Source: an uncultured bacterium (GTDB lineage: Bacteria; Bacillota_I; Bacilli_A; RFN20; CAG-826). Taken from it: DNA of 64,000 nucleotides. Below are positions 33,075-42,042 of the stretch, piece by piece. The position numbers and the translations under genes are program-made. The notes under the pieces are model-generated. The model did no database searches. It had not been told where the DNA came from and was given only the letters and a program-made list of their open reading frames with translations. Every line of letters starts with the position of its first letter. The first letter of the stretch is position 1. The stretch is from contig CASDRB010000005.1 in the NCBI GenBank assembly GCA_949283025.1, forward strand, positions 128,347 to 192,346, written 5' to 3'.

Positions 33075-33863
33075 TCAATCGTCTTTAATTTTAATATATT
33101 CATATGTCGCATAACTTCCAAACTGATTAATTCTTTTTTTCATAGTTTCATAAGCAATATTTCTTAAATTATCAATTTGTTCTTTAAACATTAGATTATT
33201 ATTTTTATAAAATGGTCCATCTAAATATATTTCCATTTTCGGCTTTTTAGCAAATCTTCTTTTTTTATAAATGGTAGTCGCAACAATAATTGGAGCATTA
33301 AATTCAACAGGATAGCGAAAAGATACTGATTTAAAAGGCCGAATGTCATTATAAAAGGGCCAAATATGTGCTTCAGGATAAATGATAATTTTATGTTTAT
33401 GGTTAATATGATGATGCAGCGCTTCATGGAAATTGCGATACATCTTTGGAGAAACAGGGATGGGAATCGCGCCTAAAAAATGCACCACTTCTTTTAATCC
33501 TTTTATTGAAAAAGTTTCAAGTGAAGCGATTATGGCGCTATATTTACTTTGATTTACCAAACATACATGATTAATTGGATCAAAACTGCTAGTGTGATTT
33601 GAATATAAAAAATAACCAGTTTTTTTAACCCTTTTCAGCACTTGTTTATTTTTCACTTTTGTTCGATAGACGATTTTAGAAAGTATGTTTAAAAAAGGAA
33701 TGATAAAAGTTAAACGTGCTATATGGACAAATAACCAATATAATTTATGTTTATTAACATAGTTAAAATCGCTATTAATCTGTTTTGATTTTATTTGCAA
33801 TGTAGCGAAATCATCATTGATTTCATCGCGATAATAATATTTAATTTTGTTTCTTTTGGCCAT
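33075..33863 (-). CDS. 1-acyl-sn-glycerol-3-phosphate acyltransferase-like protein (PlsC family)
   Basis: The 262-residue protein has the acyltransferase motif NHTSSFD (HX4D) and a second block IYPEAHIWPF. These place it in the PlsC family, which acylates lysophosphatidate or other glycerol lipids at the membrane. One hydrophobic helix lies at about 45-68. I chose ATG 33863 over a TTG at 33872. It overlaps the end of the glycosyltransferase gene by 23 bases. Together they may make a membrane glycolipid or an anchor lipid. Confidence 0.82.
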   Translation of the reverse strand: MAKRNKIKYYYRDEINDDFATLQIKSKQINSDFNYVNKHKLYWLFVHIARLTFIIPFLNILSKIVYRTKVKNKQVLKRVKKTGYFLYSNHTSSFDPINHVCLVNQSKYSAIIASLETFSIKGLKEVVHFLGAIPIPVSPKMYRNFHEALHHHINHKHKIIIYPEAHIWPFYNDIRPFKSVSFRYPVEFNAPIIVATTIYKKRRFAKKPKMEIYLDGPFYKNNNLMFKEQIDNLRNIAYETMKKRINQFGSYATYEYIKIKDD

Positions 33864-34995
33864 ATTTTTCAACGACTTCTAATAACATTTTCTCCATGCG
33901 ATCCATACATAAATCAAAATCGAATTGTTTAGCAAAATCAATATATAGCTGCGATGCTTTTTCTTTTTCTTTTGGATGTTCAATCCACCAATTGATTTTG
34001 TTTGTTAAATCTTTGACACTATTGTATTTGAATCTAGATTTATTGACTAAAGCAAATTTTGATGTAGCGCTTCTTGGCGAATCGGAAATTAAAGGTACTA
34101 GCCCACAACACAGAGCTTCTAAGCATGAAATTGCTTCAATTTCAATTTGAGAAGTATGAACATATAAATCTGAGTAATTAATAATTTCTACTAATTTTTC
34201 GCGATTGCATAGTGTAAATAATGGTCTATTAATTAGTTTTCTTTCCGCTAATAAAAACAAACTCTTTTTCCTTGGTCCATCGCCAGCAAAAATTAGTTGA
34301 ATTTTTGAATTATACTTTGATTTTGCTACTGCGTTGATTAACATCTTTTGATTTTTCTCTTTAGAATATCGACCAGACATCAAAATAACAAATCGATTTT
34401 CATATGCTTTTGGCTTGTTAGCTGGTTGCTTATGAAAAACTTTGTTGACACCATTTGAAATGACGTATTCGCTTTTAGCTTTAATTCCAAATTTTTTAAC
34501 ATAATCGCAAATAAATTGAGTAGGATAATGGATGGAATCAACGTATTGATATACAGATTTATTTAATCTTTTATAAGTATATGCATTTATTTTTTTAGAA
34601 TTCATAGCAAATATATGCGAAGTAATGTTCTCGGCTTGAACATGAAATCCTGCTGATAAAGGAATGTGATGTTCGTGAGCATACACCGCTGCCATATGAC
34701 CAGCACTAAAAGGCATCATGACATGAATCACATCGCTACCATCACATGCGGCTTTAACCGTCTCTTTGTCGTATTTTGCTAATGAAACGCCGTTTTTAGC
34801 AACATATTTATTAAAAACACCGAATGATAAATGAGGCAAAACATAAAAACCTGGTTCGCCTTTTCTAACTTCATCTGGACATAAAATTTTAACTGTGTGA
34901 CCTTTTGCTTTTAAAGAATTGATGAGGTTATACGCTGCGATTGACGTACCATTATTGGGCTCACCTAAAACATCGCATACAATTGTAACTATCAT
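33841..34995 (-). CDS. GT4 family glycosyltransferase, glycolipid synthase-like
   Basis: The 384-residue GT-B enzyme shows a GT4 donor-site pattern: LLAERKLINRPLF, then VHTSQIEIEAISCLEALCCG with the E(x)7E signature. A likely product is a diglucosyl- or monoglucosyl-diacylglycerol, as in Mollicutes and Bacilli membrane sugar lipids. It is coupled to the acyltransferase gene. TAAAAT with a TTTACA -35 at 17 bases lies just before the start, nine bases from the ATG. Confidence 0.8.
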   Translation of the reverse strand: MIVTIVCDVLGEPNNGTSIAAYNLINSLKAKGHTVKILCPDEVRKGEPGFYVLPHLSFGVFNKYVAKNGVSLAKYDKETVKAACDGSDVIHVMMPFSAGHMAAVYAHEHHIPLSAGFHVQAENITSHIFAMNSKKINAYTYKRLNKSVYQYVDSIHYPTQFICDYVKKFGIKAKSEYVISNGVNKVFHKQPANKPKAYENRFVILMSGRYSKEKNQKMLINAVAKSKYNSKIQLIFAGDGPRKKSLFLLAERKLINRPLFTLCNREKLVEIINYSDLYVHTSQIEIEAISCLEALCCGLVPLISDSPRSATSKFALVNKSRFKYNSVKDLTNKINWWIEHPKEKEKASQLYIDFAKQFDFDLCMDRMEKMLLEVVEKYGQKKQN

Positions 34996-35095
34996 AGTAA
35001 TAATATTTTAGTTGAAGAAATATATCTTGTAAAGAAAGACAAAGTCGATAAATTTATATTGCGCCTATTTTTTAACTGATTTTAATGATTAATTT

Positions 35096-36070
35096 TTATT
35101 CCTTATTAATAATTTTCCAATGACCGTATCTTTTGCCATTGACTCTTTTAATAATATTTTGATTTACCATTGCTTTTGTAATATTTCTAATTGTTCGTAA
35201 GGAGACATTTAACTCTTTTGCCAATTCATTGCTTTTGATATATGGATTATTTTTGATTAAAGATATGATTTTTGATTTCTTAGAATCGCTATTATTTAAA
35301 ATAAAAGAAACATGTAGCTCTTTATTTTTTAATTCATTTTTCTCATGTAGTAATAAATTTTTTAAAAATTTAATTAAAAAAGAACGATCTTCATATATGC
35401 CATTTGAAATATTGGTGTAATTAGCGCGCACTAGAGAATTTCGAAAATACCATGCATTTTTTGCAAAAGTATCGTTAGTTACATCAAAACCTAAACTTCG
35501 TAAATATTTAATAAAAAACACCGCCACTGCACGAGTATTACCCTCTTCAAAAATATGTATTTGCCACAAATTAGCAATAAATAATGCAAGATGTTCAATT
35601 GTTTCATCAATAGTTAATAACGAATAGCGAAATCTTTTTTCTTGTTCAAAATCGTATTGAAGTATCGTTCCTAATTCACGATAATCGCCATAAGTCACAG
35701 ACGCACCATTCAACACCCATTCTTTTTTTGAAAAATTATATGTTCTTAATTCGCCTGGTCTTTTTAAAATTCCTTCAAACAAAAACTTATGGATAGTCAA
35801 TAATTGCCCTATAGAAAAAGTAAATGAATCTTCGGATATGATTTTTGCAATTCTCGTTGCAACTTTGTCGGCTTCTTCGCTACGAGTTTGTTCATTTGAT
35901 TTATTTTGATAATACGAAGTTATAAGTTGATCTAGTTCTTCAAGAGTTATCTCTTTTTTTATGTATCTTGATGTCTCATTTAAAAAATAGGATGAGTTTG
36001 TAAGATTATCAACATCTTGGAGACCGATACCAGTATATATTAAGTATTTATTTGAATATTTTTTATTCAT
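35096..36070 (-). CDS. Fic-domain protein with C-terminal winged-helix domain
   Basis: Fic proteins transfer AMP or another phosphate-containing group to a target protein. The active-site motif HIFEEGNTRA (family HxFxxGNxR) is present at about residue 210 (numbered from the long start), and a helix-turn-helix domain is at the C-terminus (SNELAKELNVSLRTIRN). No antitoxin motif was recognised. I chose ATG 36070 over 36166 because the longer start runs through the promoter and operator. The -10 is six bases from this ATG and there is no Shine-Dalgarno site. The HTH may make it autoregulatory. Confidence 0.85.
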   Translation of the reverse strand: MNKKYSNKYLIYTGIGLQDVDNLTNSSYFLNETSRYIKKEITLEELDQLITSYYQNKSNEQTRSEEADKVATRIAKIISEDSFTFSIGQLLTIHKFLFEGILKRPGELRTYNFSKKEWVLNGASVTYGDYRELGTILQYDFEQEKRFRYSLLTIDETIEHLALFIANLWQIHIFEEGNTRAVAVFFIKYLRSLGFDVTNDTFAKNAWYFRNSLVRANYTNISNGIYEDRSFLIKFLKNLLLHEKNELKNKELHVSFILNNSDSKKSKIISLIKNNPYIKSNELAKELNVSLRTIRNITKAMVNQNIIKRVNGKRYGHWKIINKE

Positions 36071-36076
36071 GGCTTT

Positions 36077-36105
36077 ATTATAATAAAGCATATTCCAATG
36101 TGCAA
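36077..36105 (-). promoter_or_regulatory. Leaderless promoter of the Fic gene
   Basis: TTGCAC (36100-36105), 17 bases, TATAAT (36077-36082), then six bases to the ATG. The -35 is inside the operator repeat at 36093-36118. Confidence 0.7.
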
Positions 36106-36118
36106 TTCCAAAGTGCAA
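36093..36118 (-). repeat. Tandem 13-bp operator-like repeat upstream of Fic
   Basis: Two adjacent copies of TTGCACwTTGGAA (36106-36118 and 36093-36105) differ at a single base. One covers the -35 box. TTGCACTT also occurs in the opposite orientation near 36133 and 36183. A repressor binding here would block the promoter. Confidence 0.6.
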
Positions 36119-36200
36119 AATATCAATAAATTGCACTTTTAAATAACGCAAACAAATAGCTAACATTATAAAATACCTATTATTTGCACTTCAAAATCAT

Positions 36201-36230
36201 TAAAAAAGCATTTTCATTTGAGAAAATGCT
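36201..36230 (-). terminator. Terminator after tRNA-fMet
   Basis: On the minus strand a 9-bp stem (AGCATTTTC/GAAAATGCT) with a six-base loop is followed by TTTTTA. It closes the rpsU-tRNA-fMet transcript. Confidence 0.8.
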
Positions 36231-36243
36231 AATTTAATTAGAC

Positions 36244-36320
36244 TGGTTGCGGAGGGAGGATTTGAACCTCCGACCTCCGGGTTATGGGCCCGACGAGCTA
36301 CCGAACTGCTCTACTCCGCG
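36244..36320 (-). tRNA. Initiator tRNA-fMet (CAT) with C33
   Basis: Cloverleaf with CGCGGAG at the 5' side and CTCCGCA at the 3' side, so C1 does not pair with A72, the initiator mark. The anticodon stem has three G-C pairs (GGG/CCC). The loop is CCCATAA, with anticodon CAT. The base before the anticodon is C33 in place of the almost universal U33. The T loop is TTCAAAT and CCA is encoded. It is downstream of rpsU. Confidence 0.92.
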
Positions 36321-36327
36321 ATGTCAA

Positions 36328-36343
36328 GGCCGTATTTACGGCC
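36328..36343 (-). other. Hairpin between rpsU and tRNA-fMet
   Basis: GGCCGT and ACGGCC (36328-36343) form a compact stem with a four-base loop. There is no real T run after it on the minus strand, so it may be an mRNA end-protecting or processing hairpin, not a strong terminator. Confidence 0.45.
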
Positions 36344-36348
36344 TAATA

Positions 36349-36525
36349 TTATTTACGATTTTTACGACGGGCGTTTTCCGATTTCAATTTACGTTTTAAA
36401 CCCGGTTTTAAGTAGAACTCTCTTTTGCGAGTCTCTTGGATGGTACCTGCCTTATTAACTTGACGTTTGAATCTACGTAAAGCTTCATCTAAGGATTCAC
36501 CCTCGCGAACTACTGTTTTTGGCAT
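36349..36525 (-). CDS. rpsU: Small ribosomal subunit protein bS21
   Basis: The 58-residue basic protein reads [19 protein letters not shown] then [19 protein letters not shown], a standard S21. It binds the 3' end region of 16S rRNA and helps base-pairing to mRNA. An AAGGAGGTGG ribosome-binding site precedes the ATG. It has its own promoter and shares a transcript with the initiator tRNA. At 58 codons it is easily missed by length cut-offs. Confidence 0.95.
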   Translation of the reverse strand: MPKTVVREGESLDEALRRFKRQVNKAGTIQETRKREFYLKPGLKRKLKSENARRKNRK

Positions 36526-36559
36526 CGATATCCACCTCCTTACTTAAATCGCAATGTTA

Positions 36560-36588
36560 ATTATATAGAAACTATATAGCAAATACAA
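36560..36588 (-). promoter_or_regulatory. Promoter of rpsU
   Basis: TTGTAT (36583-36588), 17 bases and TATAAT (36560-36565) lie between deoC and rpsU on the minus strand. Confidence 0.72.
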
Positions 36589-36592
36589 GAAT

Positions 36593-37240
36593 TTATTTAC
36601 CTTCCATAATTTTGATGCCGCTTGAAGCACCAATACGAGATGCACCAGCGTCAATCATGGCTTTAGCCTCTTCATAAGAATGGATACCACCACTAGCTTT
36701 AACTCCCATAGATGTTCCGACCGTTTTTCTCATCAATGCTACATCATGAGTGGTTGCACCACCTTTTGAAAAGCCGGTAGAAGTTTTTACATAATCCGCT
36801 CCTGCATTTTTACTAGCGATGCACGCTCTTATTTTTTCATCATCAGTTAATAAACAAGTTTCGATAATAACTTTTAATAAGATATCGCCACAGGCGTGTT
36901 TGACTAAACGGATTTCATCTTCAACATATTTATCATTGCCAGCCTTTAACATGCCAACATTGATGACCATATCAATTTCTGTCGCGCCCATTTTAATACA
37001 TAAACTAGCTTCGTCAGCTTTGGTATTTGGCAAATTCATTCCTAAAGGAAAACCAATAACAGTACAAACCTTAACGTCGCTATCTTTTAATAAATTATAA
37101 GCCAAAGGTACATATGCTGGATTAACGCATACTGACATGAAATCATATTGTTTTGCTTCTGCACATAATTTTTCAATATCAGCCGGCATTGCATCGGCTT
37201 TTAAAATAGTGTGATCAATGTATTTATTTAATTTTTCCAT
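36593..37240 (-). CDS. deoC: Deoxyribose-phosphate aldolase
   Basis: DeoC cleaves 2-deoxyribose 5-phosphate into acetaldehyde and glyceraldehyde 3-phosphate during deoxynucleoside breakdown. The Schiff-base lysine is K152 in [13 protein letters not shown]. The [12 protein letters not shown] segment and the EIDMVINVG strand fit the type I aldolase fold. The length (215) is normal. A nucleoside phosphorylase further along (42043-42789) could feed the same pathway. The downstream rpsU has its own promoter. Confidence 0.95.
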   Translation of the reverse strand: MEKLNKYIDHTILKADAMPADIEKLCAEAKQYDFMSVCVNPAYVPLAYNLLKDSDVKVCTVIGFPLGMNLPNTKADEASLCIKMGATEIDMVINVGMLKAGNDKYVEDEIRLVKHACGDILLKVIIETCLLTDDEKIRACIASKNAGADYVKTSTGFSKGGATTHDVALMRKTVGTSMGVKASGGIHSYEEAKAMIDAGASRIGASSGIKIMEGK

Positions 37241-37266
37241 AAATTGCCTCCAAAGTTTATTTTAAC

Positions 37267-37295
37267 AAAAAAAATAACCGTTTAAAACGGCTATT
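37267..37295 (-). terminator. rpmF terminator
   Basis: On the minus strand AATAGCCGTT and AACGGTTATT form a stem around the rpmF stop codon, followed by eight T. Confidence 0.85.
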
Positions 37296-37569
37296 TATTT
37301 TCAGAAGCTTCTTCAACTTTTTTGGTAGTTTTTTTGCGAGTAGATTTTTTACCGCTAGCTTCTTGTTTTTTAACTTCAGCAACAGTTTGATATTTACCAT
37401 TGACCAAGACTTGCTTGCCATCATAATAACCACAATGTGGGCAAACGCGGTGAGATTTGATCATATTTCCGCAGTTTGGACAAGTAACTAAGCCAGTTAC
37501 ATTTAATTTAAAATGTGTTCTTCTTAATCTTTTGGTTCTTTTTGATGTACGACGGAATGGGACTGCCAT
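37291..37569 (-). CDS. rpmF: Large ribosomal subunit protein bL32 with lysine-rich tail
   Basis: The first 57 residues are L32, with two CxxC zinc knuckles ([18 protein letters not shown]). The N-terminal [17 protein letters not shown] is the standard start. A 35-residue Lys/Thr/Glu-rich tail follows ([19 protein letters not shown]), absent from most L32. A very strong promoter and an AAAGGAGG ribosome-binding site drive it. The tail may help bind rRNA, or be a lineage extension. Confidence 0.93.
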   Translation of the reverse strand: MAVPFRRTSKRTKRLRRTHFKLNVTGLVTCPNCGNMIKSHRVCPHCGYYDGKQVLVNGKYQTVAEVKKQEASGKKSTRKKTTKKVEEASENK

Positions 37570-37602
37570 ATTTATTCCTCCTTTAATTCAAATACGTGTC
37601 AT

Positions 37603-37631
37603 ATTATATGAAAGTGCATAAAAAATGTCAA
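37603..37631 (-). promoter_or_regulatory. Consensus promoter of rpmF
   Basis: Perfect TTGACA (37626-37631), exactly 17 bases, and perfect TATAAT (37603-37608), with an AAAGGAGG ribosome-binding site downstream. Confidence 0.9.
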
Positions 37632-37691
37632 ATATTTTTAGACAAGTTCTAAAAAAATTGAAATTATAAAGAATGGTTCTTATTATTTTTA

Positions 37692-38951
37692 TTATAATTT
37701 AACTGTTATAATTTGATTAATCATATCTTTGTTTCCTTTAAAGGAAACATCAATATAATTTGATGTATGACCTTTAACCATATTTGTTTTTTCATCATAT
37801 GATTCGATTAACACATCGACATTTTGCCCTTTAAACCTATTGATAAAATCACGATATAAATTGTCAGATAGTTCTCTTAATATTCTCGCTCTTTCTTTTT
37901 TTATTTTAGAATCGATTTGATTGTTTAATTTAGCTGCTTTTGTTCCTTCTCTGATTGAATAAGGAAAAACATGGAGTTGAGCAAAGCCAGCTTGCTTAAT
38001 AAATTCAATTGTCTCATTAAAATCATCATCGCTCTCATCAGGAAATCCGACAATGACATCGGTAGTTATTGCAATATCAGGGCAAGATTGTTTAAGCGAA
38101 TTAATCTTTTTTAAAAATTCTTTTTTATCATAATGGCGATTCATCGCTTTTAAAATATGAGCGCTTCCACTTTGCAATGGAATATGGATATGGTGGGCTA
38201 AATTGGGTGCCTTTTTATATAATTCAATTAGATTATCATCAATTTCACTTGCTTCAATAGAAGATATGGTTATTCTTTTTAAACCTTCAATTTGGCTCAA
38301 AGCTAAAATGACATCATAAAACGATTTATCTTTTAAATCTTTGCCATATCCACCGATATGAATTCCACTTACTACAATTTCTTTAAAACCTTGATTAACG
38401 ATTTCGTTTGCCTCTTTTACAATTTGTAAAAATTGACGGGATCTCATCTTTCCTCTGACGTAAGGAATTAGACAATAAGAACAAAAATTTGAACATCCAT
38501 CTTGAATTTTTAAATACGCGCGCACATTTTCGCTATAGGCGGTTTGACATATTTCTTCATATTTAAAATTTAAAGTATCAACATCGACTAAATTTAATGG
38601 TTGACGATTGCTTTTAAATTGTTTAATTAATTCAGGAACACGATTTTTATTAGTGTTTCCAATAACAATATCCGCTTTTAATTCTTCAAAAATAAACTTA
38701 TGAGATTTTTGTGCATAACATCCCATAGCCACAACAATGGATTGAGGATGTTTTTGTTTAAAACTTCTAATATGTTGTCTGGATTTTTGATCAGCAGTTG
38801 AGGTGACAGAACATGTGTTGATAATAAAAATTTCTGGGTCATTTTCATCATAAATAAACCCATTATTTAACATCTGTTTTTTTATTGCGTTAGATTCATA
38901 AGCGTTGACCTTGCAACCCAATGTATAAATATAAAAGGTATTTTCAATCAT
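37692..38951 (-). CDS. mtaB: tRNA t6A37 methylthiotransferase
   Basis: MtaB adds a methylthio group to t6A37 of ANN-decoding tRNAs. The UPF0004 part has TLGCKVNAYES, NTCSV and GCYAQ. The radical-SAM motif is CSNFCSYCLIPY near residue 148. A C-terminal TRAM domain is present. TLGCKVN and absence of the RimO/MiaB variants identify MtaB. The gene overlaps the upstream ORF by ATGA and is in one operon with rsmE. Confidence 0.92.
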   Translation of the reverse strand: MIENTFYIYTLGCKVNAYESNAIKKQMLNNGFIYDENDPEIFIINTCSVTSTADQKSRQHIRSFKQKHPQSIVVAMGCYAQKSHKFIFEELKADIVIGNTNKNRVPELIKQFKSNRQPLNLVDVDTLNFKYEEICQTAYSENVRAYLKIQDGCSNFCSYCLIPYVRGKMRSRQFLQIVKEANEIVNQGFKEIVVSGIHIGGYGKDLKDKSFYDVILALSQIEGLKRITISSIEASEIDDNLIELYKKAPNLAHHIHIPLQSGSAHILKAMNRHYDKKEFLKKINSLKQSCPDIAITTDVIVGFPDESDDDFNETIEFIKQAGFAQLHVFPYSIREGTKAAKLNNQIDSKIKKERARILRELSDNLYRDFINRFKGQNVDVLIESYDEKTNMVKGHTSNYIDVSFKGNKDMINQIITVKL

Positions 38952-39718
38952 TTGTTATTATCCTGACATAGCATCGAATGCATTTTCAAAGAAATAAAAT
39001 TATTATCATATAGTGCATCGACAAATTGTTGACGATTATTGTTAAAATATGCTTCCACGACTGGCCTTAGTCTTTCAAGCATATGATTTGTCATTGGATG
39101 CTTAATGTATTTATCAAATAAGACAATTTTAACATCCAACCTCCCTTGGCAATTGACAATGTATATCGTATTAGTGTCGTAGTTAAAAAATCCAACTTCT
39201 TTGCCATTATCACAAACATTGACCAAACGCGTAAAATAAGAATCAAATAAAGACGGACCATAAACATCGAAAGGGTCGATGACGCTTTCATAATAATCGC
39301 TTTTTAAAAGTGAATAAGGATAAGTTAATAATTTCTCTGGGTCTTTGCTATAAATCAAATTGACAGGTAAAGAAAAAATAGGAACATAAATTTTGCTATT
39401 GTTATATATCATGTATGGCAAATCAGACAATCTTTCTTTTAAAATATTTAAAAGGCGACCTTTTTCTAATTTGTTTAAATCATATTCATTTGATAAGTTA
39501 GAAATTTCAGTTTCAATTGTCTTTTTATTAAAGTATGAATTGATAATAATATTTGCTCTAATGATATTAAATTCGTCATCTTCCGTATTTGATAAAAATT
39601 CAAACCGCGGTACATGACGCAATAATTCGCGATTCTTAACAAAAAAAGAAAATTCTTCACTGTTTTCAAATAAAGGGCGTCTTTTTTTATATTTTTGCAA
39701 CGTTTGATAAATCGTCAT
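38948..39718 (-). CDS. Conserved-looking hypothetical protein between rsmE and mtaB
   Basis: The 256-residue protein has no signal peptide or membrane helix and no recognised family. It is helical at the N-terminus with many Asn, Tyr and Leu residues. I chose ATG 39718 because it overlaps the rsmE stop as ATGA; the open frame could extend 13 codons further to 39757. Both ends are coupled by four-base overlaps to RNA-modification genes. A role in rRNA/tRNA processing is possible only by location. Confidence 0.65.
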   Translation of the reverse strand: MTIYQTLQKYKKRRPLFENSEEFSFFVKNRELLRHVPRFEFLSNTEDDEFNIIRANIIINSYFNKKTIETEISNLSNEYDLNKLEKGRLLNILKERLSDLPYMIYNNSKIYVPIFSLPVNLIYSKDPEKLLTYPYSLLKSDYYESVIDPFDVYGPSLFDSYFTRLVNVCDNGKEVGFFNYDTNTIYIVNCQGRLDVKIVLFDKYIKHPMTNHMLERLRPVVEAYFNNNRQQFVDALYDNNFISLKMHSMLCQDNNK

Positions 39719-40443
39719 TGTTTGCTCTCCAATATTAGACCAAGTTGTCCAAGACAAGCAATCGCAGCAGTCTCGCTTCTTAAAATTCTTGATCCTAAAG
39801 AAATATTAACAAAACCTAATCTATTCATCAATTCAACTTCTTCGTCTTCAAATCCACCTTCAGGACCAATTAAAATAGAAACCGACTCATTTGGCTTTAT
39901 ATCATTAAACAAATCTAAAGTATGCTTAGTTTGTCCTTTTTGTTTTTCAAAAGCGATAAAATTATGTCGTTTTAGCATAGTTTTATCGATTTTATCCAAT
40001 TTATACACCCCTTCAATAGTGGGAATACATAAACGATGTGATTGTTGGGCGGCATTTAAAATTATTTGCTGATATCTTTTTAATTTTTTGTTGATATCAT
40101 CTTTTTTAAAATCGACAATCGTTCTTTTAGAAGTTAATAAAACAATGTGTTTAACTCCTAACTCTGTCGCTTTTTGTATAACCAAATCCAATTTATCACC
40201 TTTGACTAGACAATAAAATAAAGTCACATCGTTTTTTAATTCGCTTTCATCATCTAATTTAGAAATAATTTTAACTTGTAAAGGCTTTAAACAAATGATT
40301 TGTCCCAAATATAATTCGTTTTGAAATGCCACTTCAATTCGTTCATCAATTTTAGCGCGCATCACATTTAAAAGATGATGGCTATCATCATCGTTAAAAT
40401 AAGCGATACCATCATTAATTGATTTAGCAAAGTATCTTTGCAT
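39715..40443 (-). CDS. rsmE: 16S rRNA m3U1498 methyltransferase
   Basis: RsmE methylates N3 of U1498 in 16S rRNA. The 242-residue SPOUT enzyme has QKATELGVKHIVLL, the AAQQSHRLCIP segment (family EQSgR) and the SAM knot IGPEGGFEDEEV with LGSRILRSETAAI. It is coupled to the next gene downstream by a four-base overlap and starts at the very end of the zinc-ribbon gene. Confidence 0.94.
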   Translation of the reverse strand: MQRYFAKSINDGIAYFNDDDSHHLLNVMRAKIDERIEVAFQNELYLGQIICLKPLQVKIISKLDDESELKNDVTLFYCLVKGDKLDLVIQKATELGVKHIVLLTSKRTIVDFKKDDINKKLKRYQQIILNAAQQSHRLCIPTIEGVYKLDKIDKTMLKRHNFIAFEKQKGQTKHTLDLFNDIKPNESVSILIGPEGGFEDEEVELMNRLGFVNISLGSRILRSETAAIACLGQLGLILESKQ

Positions 40444-40880
40444 TATTTTAAAAACTCCCCGCTGCCATCTTTAAAATCACTTTTTGCAACGATGATAATC
40501 CCTAAAATAATATTAGCCAAATAAATAACACCAACTGGAATTAAAATGCTAATAAGTAAATCTAAGTGAACTCCAAAATATATCGCACAAAAAATAGTGA
40601 CAAGACACAAGATATTAACTACCATCCATAAAATACCAGTCATAATGTATTTTAAATAATAAAATGGCAATCCAGTCCAACCGATTAAAATTGACAACGC
40701 CATCGCTATTTTTTTAGATTTTCTTTTATAATCTTTAATCTCGCTTACAGCATCGATTTCTGTCGTGATTTCGCTTGTTTCGGTAGTCATGCCTAAAAAT
40801 GGGTCTTTTGCCCCACATATTGGACACATGTCCTTATCAAATCTTGATAATCTTGAACCGCAGTTACGACAATTAGGCAT
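40443..40880 (-). CDS. Zinc-ribbon membrane protein
   Basis: The 145-residue protein starts with CRNCGSRLSRFDKDMCPICG, a zinc ribbon, and ends with three membrane helices (about 58-80, 83-105 and 115-137). The type is common in Bacillota and has no settled function. It touches rsmE downstream, and an upstream AGGTTAT is a weak ribosome-binding site. Confidence 0.7.
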   Translation of the reverse strand: MPNCRNCGSRLSRFDKDMCPICGAKDPFLGMTTETSEITTEIDAVSEIKDYKRKSKKIAMALSILIGWTGLPFYYLKYIMTGILWMVVNILCLVTIFCAIYFGVHLDLLISILIPVGVIYLANIILGIIIVAKSDFKDGSGEFLK

Positions 40881-40944
40881 ATAACCTCACTAACAAAATG
40901 CTACCACTTTTAATAATAATATACACTATAAATAATAAATTATT

Positions 40945-41958
40945 TTACCAACGATTTTTAACTTTTTCAGCAAATCCATAAATGTTTTCAAAATGGATTG
41001 TTTTATCTTTTAATTTAAAAACGCCAGAATATTTGCCAAACACTTGATTAGAATGAGAACCAAGTATTAATAATTCGATGTGATCTTGTCGATTTAACAC
41101 AGGTTCAAATACTAAATTTATATCGCCGCTAGAAGAAGTAAAAGTCCAAGGCTTTAAATACTCTTCTTTACCTTTTTCGTTTAAAGGAATATTAAACTTA
41201 ACATCGTCTAATTTATAAACTTCTTGATCATAAAAAAGCATATTTTCACTCGCGTTGGATGTATTTCCAAAACCATAACCTAAATTAAATCCAATTAGAT
41301 GAGTTTGATATTCTCCAGAAGCTGAAGCCCAATACCAAGTATTTTTATATGCCCAAACACCTCTTCCCCAATCTAACACTCCAAATTTATGTTTGAACTC
41401 ATATTTAAAATTTCCAAATTTAACAATTCCATCACCTAATAACAAATTTATTTTTTGGTTATAATAAAATCTTCTTTTTTGATAAAAAGGAGTGACGATG
41501 ACCATAGAATGCGGCGTGGTTAAATTCAATTTAATATTCGCTTCAAAATGTTTTCCGTCAACATCCATTTTAGCAATTAAATGACGATTCCCATTGTCAT
41601 TTTTAAAATGAAATTCATAGTTGCTGCCTTTTTTATATGCATCTCCAGTTACGCTAGTTGTTGGCATATTGGTTCTTCCTAATGGAAACCAAAACATTTT
41701 AGAACGATTAATAAATTTTTTATTGACGAAATCCATGATTGAAAAGCCGCATAATCCCATGTAGCCATTATCAGCGATAGTTAAAGCTAGGCCGCATTTT
41801 TCGTCACCAATGTAATAATAATCCCATTCTTTAATGGTCAACAATGATGTTTTAATCGCTTTTCGATTATATTCTTTTACCAAATTAAAATGATAGCCAG
41901 CTTCGCTGACATAACCTTTGTCATCCAACAAAGGTCCAGGTTTCAACAAATGATTCAT
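40945..41958 (-). CDS. DUF2804 family protein
   Basis: The 337-residue product fits the DUF2804 family: MNHLLKPGPLLDDKG at the start, then WDYYYIGDEKCGLALTIADNGY, and GDGIVKFGNFKYEFKHKFGVLDWGRGVW. These proteins are beta-rich, cytoplasmic and have no established function. I chose ATG 41958 (ribosome-binding site AGGTGGTG) over 42018. It lies downstream of the nucleoside phosphorylase gene. Confidence 0.8.
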   Translation of the reverse strand: MNHLLKPGPLLDDKGYVSEAGYHFNLVKEYNRKAIKTSLLTIKEWDYYYIGDEKCGLALTIADNGYMGLCGFSIMDFVNKKFINRSKMFWFPLGRTNMPTTSVTGDAYKKGSNYEFHFKNDNGNRHLIAKMDVDGKHFEANIKLNLTTPHSMVIVTPFYQKRRFYYNQKINLLLGDGIVKFGNFKYEFKHKFGVLDWGRGVWAYKNTWYWASASGEYQTHLIGFNLGYGFGNTSNASENMLFYDQEVYKLDDVKFNIPLNEKGKEEYLKPWTFTSSSGDINLVFEPVLNRQDHIELLILGSHSNQVFGKYSGVFKLKDKTIHFENIYGFAEKVKNRW

Positions 41959-42042
41959 ACACTCACCACCTATATGAAAAAAATTATCTATGCCTTCTAT
42001 CTTATTTAATTGTAGCAAAACTAAAAAAATATAAAAGATTAA

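Noticed and set aside
35096..36070. Fic toxin-antitoxin pair
   Set aside because: No small antitoxin gene or inhibitory motif was found next to the Fic gene.
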